This document shows positions 56,589 through 64,000 of a stretch of 64,000 nt of DNA, piece by piece. Below the pieces are notes generated by a model. That model saw only the letters and a list, made by a program, of their open reading frames with translations. It did not search any database and was not told where the DNA came from. Position 1 is the first letter of the stretch. The number at the start of each line of letters is the position of its first letter. A program made the position numbers and the translations under genes. The stretch is from Zea mays. Taxonomy: Eukaryota > Streptophyta > Magnoliopsida > Poales > Poaceae. The DNA is taken from positions 139,215,982 to 139,279,981 of the forward strand of contig NC_050097.1 of assembly GCF_902167145.1 (NCBI RefSeq). Direction: 5' to 3'.

Positions 56589-57153
56589 GTTAGTGGCTCA
56601 TTGCTATGTCGAGATGGCTACAAACTTGTGTTCGAGTCCAATAAATGTATACTGTCAAAGTATGGGACATTTGTTGGAAAAGGCTATGACAGTGGAGCCT
56701 TCTTCCGCTTATCTTTGCATGATGTGTGCAATAAGTCTGTGAACAATGTGATTTCGAACGAGTCGTATATTTGGCATTCGCGACATTGTCACATCAATTT
56801 TGGTTATGTCTCGCGGTTTGCAAATTTAAATTTAATCCCGAAATTTGATGTAGTCAAAGGTTCTAGATGTCAGGTGTGCATGCAATCTAAGCAACCTCGC
56901 AAGCCTCATAAGGTTGTGGAGGCGAGGAACTTGGCACCACTAGACTTAATACATTCCGATTTATGTGAGATGAACGGAGTATTGACTAAATGAGGCAAAC
57001 AATATTTTATTACTTTTATCGATGATTCTACTAGATTTTGTTATGTATCTCTTAAAATCAAAAGTCGAAGCTTTGCATTATTTTAAGACCTACAAAACTA
57101 AAGTTAAAAATCAACTCGAGAGGAAAATTAAACGATTAAGGTCTGATCGTGGT
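56589..57153 (+). pseudogene. Integrase N-terminal fragment of copia A
   Basis: The pre-integrase zinc domain (SYIWHSRHCHINFGYVSR...CQVCMQSK, HHCC) is followed by the core start LAPLDLIHSDLCEMN, a TGA, then QYFITFIDDSTRFCYV and, after a frame change, ERKIKRLRSDRG. The sequence then changes at about 57153. The missing parts can be seen in copia B. Confidence 0.82.
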
Positions 57154-57345
57154 CCAACATCTGCAATCGTTCCCCAACCAATCAAGCCCCTAACAATAAC
57201 ATAACCAGAATCACGTATTAGAATTAATGGTTGAATTGTAATATCAGTGCCTTGTTACAACTACTAACAATTCACATTTGAGTTATGGGCATATGGATGT
57301 GTTCACCTTTGACTACATGTTAGATATGTGACACTGTCATTGAAG
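57154..57345. other. Unassigned sequence between the two copia copies
   Basis: About 190 AT-rich bases with no match elsewhere in the window. The last five bases TGAAG are the left TSD of copia B. This may be old host sequence or a decayed repeat. Confidence 0.5.
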
Positions 57346-58355
57346 TGTTGGAGAAATAGGCATTTTCAGTTTTAATTAATCCAGAAAATAACAGTGGCGT
57401 ATGTGACGACAAGTATGTGCATATGTGTATTACTACTGACATAAGCAGTAAACAACAATAAAATATGCACAAATAGAAAGAACATATTGTACCATGTAGA
57501 GGAACCGATGCTCAAGGCATCAGTGGCTCCATTCACACGAGACATCTCATGTGTATGTTTGATGTAGTCGTACGAAGTCGACGCAGGCAGATGTACACAG
57601 TGCAGTCCCACAAATGGTGTCGGCGACGAGGAACTTGATCAGCGCTGGTCGAGCGGACGAAGCAAGCAGTCGCGAGTACGCTCCCCAAAAACCTGATCGC
57701 CCGCACATACGTGCAAGTGTCTCTCTTCGGACGGTGATTTCGGAGGCCTGCTCTCCCACACTCTCTGTGCTCGCAGAAGGTGGGACAGGGATGGGTTGTA
57801 CGCAACGCATTTGAGACTAGTCAGTGTTCGTACGTACTGTTTTGTCTCTCGTGACCAGAAGCAGTCTCCCCTCCTCATATATATACACGCACAGAGGGAG
57901 GCCAACGGACAGTAATGGTCGCCATCAGAGCTACCGTTACAGCCACCCAGAAACTAACGCCATCAGTGACGTTCGTTACTAGCCGACAGCCATTACAGCT
58001 CGTCCGTTACTAGCCATAACACAGGAAACGACCAGTAACGTACGACAGTAATGGACGGTCATCACTCTAGGCAAAATGCGCAACTGTTAGGAAGGAATAT
58101 TCAGACCTAGGTATGATCTACCACGGCCACGGCCTCGGCCCGGCCCAGTCGGCGGCGCGCGCGTGTGGCAGTCCTTCACCCTTTTTCTTAGCTTGTCAAT
58201 AGATGCACCAACGGTACACCTATTTAAGTTGAGTGAAATGTCCCTTGAACTTCCGGTATGGTACTAAAGTACTAGTACACCGTAGCATTAAAGTGGGCCT
58301 CTATCATTGACTATTATTGAATATTAATATGGGCCAGGCCCACATTAATTCAATA
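57346..58355 (-). repeat. 3' LTR of copia B
   Basis: In element sense it starts TATTGAATTAATG (TG changed to TA), directly after the polypurine tract, and ends CTCCAACA before the TSD. It includes a promoter-like TATATATATG stretch near 57880 (minus strand). Confidence 0.85.
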
Positions 58356-58364
58356 ATCTCCACC

Positions 58365-58889
58365 AAATGCTAAGTCACACTAAAATGCTCTCATCATCTC
58401 AAACGTTTGATATACTGGTGTTTCGATGGAGACTGTTAAGTTGAACATCCACCTAAAATTTACACTACACTTGACCACAACTGCACAATGGAATAGACCT
58501 TTAATTGGCAGTTTTGCATGGAATAAGTTTCATCTAAACTCTTTACCAGTACTAGGTTGCCGAGCGCATCCCCTCTGGTTGGAGCATATAAGTCAAACTC
58601 CATAGCCTTTCATGGGTATCTAGAGACCACCCAGATCTCGTAAACTATGACTAGCAGTTAACCCATATAGGTATGTTCCTCTAAAGATGTTCTGTAGGAC
58701 AACATCTTTGCTTCACAAAGCCACTTGGAACATATTAAGGTGTAAACACCAACCTACCTTACAGAAAAGAAAGATGTGCATCTAAAATGAACCTTATTAA
58801 GGGTATTTCCTCTCTATCACTAGCTTGTTTCACCATTCTAATTCACAGGATCTTCGATCACATAGAACAGGTTACCACTATGATAAACT
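58365..58889 (-). other. 3' non-coding region of copia B
   Basis: About 525 bases between the RNase H stop and the polypurine tract. It is AT-rich with no open frame of note. Confidence 0.5.
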
Positions 58890-60850
58890 TTAGGTGGGTC
58901 TCAGGCCCATCTCACTCGATGCACTATCTATCACACTACGTGATAGCCCCTTAGTGAATTGATCTACCAGATTTTTAGACGTATGGACATAGTCCAACGC
59001 TATTACTCCGGAGTTTCTCAATTTCCTAACATATTTTAAACGCCTCTTTATGTGCCTTGTCGACTTCATATTATCCTTAGAACTGCTTACCTTGATTATC
59101 ACAATCTGATTATCACAGTTCATAGAAATAGTCGGCATAGGTTTTTCAACCACCGGTAAATCCATAAGGAGTTCACGAAGCCACTCAGCCTCAACTGAAG
59201 CGGTATCTAATGTTGTGAGTTCTGCTTCCATAGTCGACCTCGTTAAGATGGTCTGCTTGCAAGACTTCCATGAAACACCGCCACCTCCAAGTGAAAACAC
59301 ATATCCACTTGTGGCATATATCTCATCAGCATCAGATATCCAATTTGCATCACAATAACTCTCCATTACTGTTGGGTTCTCGGTATAATGGATGCCTAAA
59401 CTCATAGTACCTTTTAGATAGCGCAGAACTCTCTCAAGAGCATGCTAGTGATCATCTCCCGGATTTGAAACAAACTGGCTAAGTTTGCTCATAGCAAATG
59501 ACATGTCAAGCCTCGTAGCGCTAGCTAAGTACATGAGTGAACCAATTATTTGGGAATATCTCAAATGATCCCTAGCTATCCTTTGATTTTTCTTTAATAG
59601 CTTACTAGGATCATAAGGTGTTGGAGTAGGTTCACATTCGCTATAACCAAAGCGACTCAAAACCTTTTCCACATAGTGGGATTGCACAAGTGTGACCCCA
59701 CCATTGCCTTTTCTCAGTAGCTTAATGTTAAGAATAACATCAGCTTCTCCCAAATCTTTCATTTCAAAATTATTGGACAGAAAGTCTTTTGTCTCTTTAA
59801 TCACTTCAAGACTCATCCCCAAAGATTAAAATGTCATCAACATACAGGCATAAAATTACTCCCTCGCCCCCACCATACCGATAATATACACATTTGTATG
59901 CTTCGTTCACAACAAAGCCGACAGATGTCAAAGTTCTATCGAACTTTTCATGCTATTGCTTAGGTGCTTGTTTTAGGTCATACAAAGATTTCAATAACTT
60001 ACACCATGCCTTCTTGACCGTTTGCTACAAACCCAGCTGGCTGCTCCATGTAGATTTCCTCATCTAGCTCCCCATTTAGGAATGTTGTCTTAACATCCAT
60101 TTGATGGACGAGAAGACCATGAGAGGCAGCTAGAGAAAGTAGCACACAAATTGTGGTCAATCGGGCCACAGGTGAATAAGTATCAAAGAAATCCTCACCT
60201 TCTTTCAGTGAATAGCCTTTAATTACAAGCCTCACCTTGTACCTTTCAATAGTACCGTCGGGCCTAAGCTTTTTCTTAAACACCCATTTACTCCCAATGG
60301 GCTTACACCTATAAGGACGCTTAACGACCTCCCAAGTTTCTTTCGACATAATAGAATCCATCTCACTCCTTATTGCTTTATCAGGAGAGGAATATGCCTC
60401 TTCAATGGTACTTGGGGTGTCATCCACAAGATATATAATGTAATCATCAACAAAGGACTTTGCAATCCTTGGTCTCTTACTCTTTCGAGTTGATACATTA
60501 TCATATTCCATAGGATTATGTATATGGGATTCCTCAGTGTGTTCTATCGAAATAAAATGCTCATGAGATATCGTTGGTTTATCACTAGACGTATTATGTG
60601 TAACTTTCATGGGAAATTTGTCCTTAAAGAACATAGCATCTCTAGACTCCATAATAGTACCTACCAACATGTCTGGTACTCCAGAGTTTATAATTAAGAA
60701 CCTATATCCAATGTTGTGAAAAGCATACCCAAGGAAAACACAATCAACAGTTTTCGGTCCTAATTTACGCTTCTTGTTAATTGGCACATTCACTTTGGCC
60801 AAACAACCCCAGGTGTGCAAATAGAAGATATTTAATTCCTCTTTTCCCAT
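58890..60850 (-). pseudogene. pol of copia B: reverse transcriptase and RNase H
   Basis: Part 1 (60850-59999) has the connector (RKSKRPRIAKSF) and the RT start: WVFKKKLRPDGTIERYKVRLV, FFDTYSPVARL and HQMDVKTTFLNGELDEEIYMEQP. The catalytic region LYVDDILIFG is near 59830-59855; a small indel just after it shifts the frame. Part 2 (59822-59445) continues RT to GSLMYLASATRLDMSFAMSKL. Part 3 (59405-58890) is RNase H with [33 protein letters not shown] and [13 protein letters not shown], ending naturally. At least two frame changes and one stop separate the parts. Confidence 0.86.
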
Positions 60851-60956
60851 TCCTCGAATGGTGTGCTTTCTTTGTTCTTTGTGTGAACTTTATTCAGGAC
60901 GTGACACACTGTCAAGATCGCCTCACCCCACCATTCCTTAGATAATCCCGAAGTCT

Positions 60957-61893
60957 TTAACATGGGTTAACCAAATCAGTTAGAGTTTGGTTCTTTCTCT
61001 CAGCAACCCCATTGGATTGTGGTGAGTGTGGCGATGTCCTCTCATGAATAATACCATGTTCCATATAAAAATCAGAAAAATCACCCAAAAAATATTCTCC
61101 ACCACGATCAGACCTTAACCGTTTAATTTTCCTCTCGAGTTGATTTTCCACTTCAACTTTGTAGGTCTTAAAATAATACAAAGCTTCGCCTTTTGACTTT
61201 AAGAGATACACATAACAAAATCTAGTAGAATCATCGATAAAAGTAATAAAATATTGTTTGCTTCCCTTAGTCAATATTTCGTTCATCACACATAAATCGG
61301 AATGTATTAAGTCTAGTGGTGCCAAGTTCCTCGCCTCCGCAGACTTATGAGGCTTGTGAGATTACTTAGATTGCACGCACACCTGGCACTTAGAACCTTT
61401 AACTAAATCAAATATCAGGATTAAATTTAAATTTGCTAATCGCGACACACAACCAAAATTGATGTGACAAAGTCGTGAATACCAAATATACAACTCGTTC
61501 AAAATCACATTGTTCACAGACTTATTACACACATCATGCAGAGATAAAGCAGAACAAGCCTCCAATGTCATAGCCTTTTCCAACAAATGTCCCATACATT
61601 GACAGTATACATTTATTGGACTCGAACACAAGTTTATAGCCATCTCGACATAGCAAGGAGCCACTAACAAGATTCTTTTTAATGGAGGAGACATGCTGCA
61701 CGTTCTTCAATAGCACCGTCTTTCCCGAAGTAAACTTCATAATGATTGTACCAACACCAAGAACACGCGCATGTGATCCGTTCCCCATCAGAAAGGCTCC
61801 AGCCCCTTTACAGTGATAAGAAGAAAACAAAAAAATATCAGCACACACATGAATGTTAGCACCAGTGTCAGCCCACCACTCAGGGACTGACAC
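60957..61893 (-). pseudogene. pol of copia B: protease and integrase
   Basis: Protease: EWWADTGANIHVCADIF, GNGSHARVLGVGTI and LLKNVQHVSSIKKNLVSGSLL, uninterrupted at the place where copia A carries the solo LTR. After a frame change the zinc domain reads YIWYSRLCHINFGCVSR...CQVCVQSK. The integrase core has DLIHSDLC (Asp), RSDRGGEY (Asp) and SPQSNGVAERKNQ (Glu), so the DDE set is visible. The link to the RT part (60851-60956) is out of frame. Confidence 0.85.
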
Positions 61894-61957
61894 ACTGAAA
61901 GAAGAGTAGGTAAAAGATTACCATACCCCGATGTTCCTTCTGCGGTCTCGCTAACAA

Positions 61958-62834
61958 TCATGTTTGTTGTTTTCTTCTCATGAGCTGGTTTTTTCTCTTG
62001 CTTAAATTTGCGGTATGGACACTCGCTTGCCCAGTGATCAGTACTCCCACAAATAAAGCAACCAACTCCTTTGTTCTTCTTTTTAAACGAGTCTGCCTAC
62101 TTGGGCTTCGTGACATTCTGTTGCTTGTTCTTCTTTTTATTATTATGTGACACATTAGAGTTCTTCTTTTGTACCATATTGGCACTAAAAGTCTCAACTC
62201 CTTTTCCACGAGTGTCTTTTGCTCTCGCCCTCTCCTCAACATCAAGAGACCCAATAAGCTCAACCACGCTAAACTCTTGTCTCTTATGTTTTAGAGTGGT
62301 AGCAAAATCCGTCCAAGATGGTGGCAGCTTAGCGATAATATCGCCAGCCACGAACTTGTCAGGCAAGACACATGAGAACTGTTTGAGTTACTTAACCAGT
62401 GCCTGTATTTCATGAGTCTGTTCAACTACAGAACGGTTCTCAACCATCTTGTATTCAAACAACTGCTCCATGATGTACAGCTCGCTACCAGCATCAGAAA
62501 CACCGAACTTCTCATCTAATGCATCCCATAATTGTTTTGCATATGTGCACGTTAGATGAGAATCAACATACTTGTTGGCAAGAGCGCCAATCACGGCGCC
62601 TTGAAACAGGTTATCGACAATGTCGAACATTCTCTCCTCTTCAGGAGTGAACTGTTCGGGTTTCCCCTATGCGGCGTGATAGCAGTTCATTGCAGTCAAC
62701 CACAGTATCATCTTACTATGCCACCACTTATAAAATGTCCCATCAAAAGGTTCACTTGGTTTTAACGCAGTAGCAAAACCACTAACAGAAAAATGTCTAA
62801 TATCAGGTTTTTGGATTGTTGGAGAAATATGCAT
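61958..62834 (-). pseudogene. gag of copia B
   Basis: The capsid reads FSVSGFATALKPSEPFDG, WWHSKMILWLTAMNCYHAA, a TAG, KPEQFTPEEERMFDIVDNLFQGAVIGAL, SELYIMEQLFEYKMVENRSVVEQ, then a TAA after QALVK, and LPPSWTDFATTLKHKRQEF. The zinc knuckle CFICGSTDHWASEC is complete (CX2CX4HX4C) but lies past another stop (after TKPK). The first ATG of this frame (62834-62832) is inside the 5' LTR. The TAG after YHAA and the TAA after QALVK match copia A. Confidence 0.84.
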
Positions 62835-63760
62835 TTTCAGTTTTAATTTAATCCAGAAAATCACAGTGACGTATGTGACGACATGTATGTACATATGTGT
62901 ATCATGACTGACATAAGTAGTAAACAACAATAAAATATGCACAAATAGAAAGAACAGATTGTACCTTGCGAACATCTCGTGTGTAAGTTCACACGAGACA
63001 TCAGAATAGAGCCATCGGTGGCTCTATTCACACGAGACATCAGTGGCTCTATTCACACGAGACATCTCGTGTGTAAGTTCGATGTAGTCATACACAGTCA
63101 ATGCAGGCAGATGTACGCAGTGCAGTCCCACGAACGGCGCCGACGATGAGGAACTTGATCGGCACTGGTCGAGCAGACGAAGCGAGCAGTCGCGAGTACG
63201 CTCCCCAAAAACATGATCGCCCGCACACCCGTGCAAGTGTCTCTCTGCGGACGGCGATTTCAGAGGCCTTCTCTCCCACACTCTCTGTGCTTGCAGAAGG
63301 TGGGATGGGGATGGGCTGTACGCAACGCGTCTAAGACCGGTCGGTGTTCATATGTATTGTTTTGTCTCTCGTGACCAGAAGCAGTCTCCCGTCCTCGTAT
63401 ATATACACGCACAGAGAGAGGCCAACAGACAGTAACAGTCGCCATCAGAGCTACCGCTAGGAAACGGCCAGTAACGTACGACAGTAATGGACGGTCATCA
63501 CTCTAGGCAAAATGTGTAACTGTTAGGAAGGAATGACTGTCAGCTTTGGCCCGGCCGGCGGCGCGCGCGTGTGGCAGTTCTTCACCCTTTTCTAATCTTC
63601 TCAATACATGCCCCAACAGTCCACCTATTTAAGTTGAGTGAATTGTCCCTTAAACTTCCAATATGATACTAAAGTAGTAGTACACCATAGTATTAAAGTG
63701 GACATATAACATTGACTATTATTGAATATTGATATGAGCCAGACCCACATTAATTCAACA
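62817..63760 (-). repeat. 5' LTR of copia B
   Basis: 944 bp. In element sense it runs from TGTTGAATTAATG to CTCCAACA. The segment CACACGAGACATC with GTGGCTCTATT is repeated three times near 62970-63075, an expansion not seen in the 3' LTR. A TATATATAC-type TATA lies near 63398-63407 (minus strand). A degenerate initiator-Met primer site (TGATATTAGA against TGGTATCAGA) may lie 11 bases after the LTR end. Confidence 0.85.
62970..63075. repeat. Short tandem expansion inside the copia B 5' LTR
   Basis: Three imperfect copies of about 30 bases built from CACACGAGACATC and AGTGGCTCTATT. The single-copy state is seen in copia A and in the 3' LTR. It disrupts the MSRVNG reading frame of this LTR. 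Confidence 0.75.
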
Positions 63761-63765
63761 TGAAG

Positions 63766-64000
63766 ACCAATTCTGTTTGGAGCATGGCACTGAAGGATAG
63801 TATAATACACCGGATTATCACTTTATGTTACACCCTCGGTCACTACAACTAGCTACTTTCACTTCAGAAAGCAAAAACCATGAACCACTGCCAGGCAAAA
63901 TGCACAGTTGCTTTACATTTTATTTTTACAAAAAAACAAGTGTAAATTATACCCAAAAACATATCCATGAGGTATCTTCCACACCACACAACGCGTCGAC
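63766..64000. other. Unassigned flank to the right of copia B
   Basis: 235 bases with no match in the window and no convincing open frame. It may be old host intergenic DNA. Confidence 0.45.

Larger units (their letters stand above)
51440..57153 (+). mobile_element. Copia A: truncated Ty1/copia copy, plus strand
   Basis: It holds the right part of the 5' LTR (51440-52010), gag, protease, and part of integrase up to about 57153, interrupted by a solo LTR-N at 53161-56583. It is the same family as the minus-strand copy at 57346-63760, which gives the full layout. Both ends are broken: the left in the LTR, the right after KRLRSDRG in integrase. Many stops make it non-functional. Confidence 0.87.
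57346..63760 (-). mobile_element. Copia B: complete but decayed Ty1/copia element, minus strand
   Basis: Flanked by TGAAG at 57341-57345 and 63761-63765. LTRs: 62817-63760 (5') and 57346-58355 (3'). In element sense the 5' LTR starts TGTTGAATTAATG and ends CTCCAACA. gag, protease, integrase, RT and RNase H follow in copia order, then a polypurine tract GGTGGAGAT (58356-58364). The two LTRs differ by many substitutions and indels (944 against 1010 bp), so it is much older than the Tat elements. Confidence 0.9.

Noticed and set aside
57346..63760. Copia A and B as the two halves of one rearranged element
   Set aside because: B has two LTRs, a full gene set and its own TSD, so it is a complete separate insertion.
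63991..64000. ACGCGTCGAC at the very end as a cloning adaptor or vector junction
   Set aside because: Ten bases at an arbitrary window edge are not enough to decide; it may be genomic.
1..64000. tRNA, rRNA, microRNA or ordinary host genes
   Set aside because: I looked for these on both strands and saw no cloverleaf sequence, rRNA core motif or non-transposon protein domain. The only tRNA-like matches are retrotransposon primer sites.

Overview
The window is a block of nested LTR retrotransposons of the kind that fills the intergenic space of a large grass genome. Maize (Zea mays) or a close relative is the best guess. The reasons are the Opie- and Ji-type Sirevirus copia elements, a Del/Tekay-type chromovirus with LTRs over 4 kb, and Tat-lineage Ty3/gypsy elements full of CTTCGG/CCGAAG. 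I recognise no host gene, tRNA or rRNA. Family names are from memory and should be read as 'like'.

Layout. 1-12680: a Del/Tekay-type gypsy element on the minus strand (left LTR cut by the window edge), with gag, pol, a chromodomain region and an extra coiled-coil ORF upstream of gag. It sits in a Ji-type LTR whose right part is 12681-13128. 13129-14308: the tail of an Opie-type element, followed by its LTR (14309-15257, resuming at 32214-32497). That LTR is split by a 17 kb Tat-lineage gypsy element (15258-32208) with a 5-bp target-site duplication (TSD). This element has pol but no gag, and is itself invaded by a second Tat element on the minus strand (19895-27206) that has gag but no pol. 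Both Tat elements carry an antisense gene with its own TATA box and two apparent introns at matching positions. 32498-32781: the head of the Opie-type element. 32789-40765: a Ji-type copia body with one long, nearly intact pol ORF and a 3' LTR.

40766-51439: a fragment of a second gypsy LTR family (called LTR-N here), holding a composite Del/Tekay-type LTR (43022-51390, TSD CGGGG). 51440-57153: a truncated copia copy on the plus strand (copia A), interrupted by a solo LTR-N (53161-56583, TSD ATCTT). 57346-63760: a complete but decayed copia element of the same family on the minus strand (copia B, TSD TGAAG). Two short stretches (57154-57345 and 63766-64000) are not assigned.

Order of events inferred from the nesting: LTR-N and copia copies first; then the Ji-type element and the composite LTR into LTR-N; then the Del/Tekay element and an Opie-type segment into the Ji-type element; then the outer Tat element into the Opie LTR; last the inner Tat element. 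Most coding regions are broken by a few stops or frameshifts. Most stops fit C-to-T change at Gln or Arg codons, as expected for heavily methylated DNA. The observations most worth following are the spliced antisense gene, the frame-independent CTTCGG/CCGAAG enrichment, a possible intron spanning the LTR/primer-site boundary of the copia family, and the Opie segment lying exactly between a Ji LTR end and a Ji primer site.
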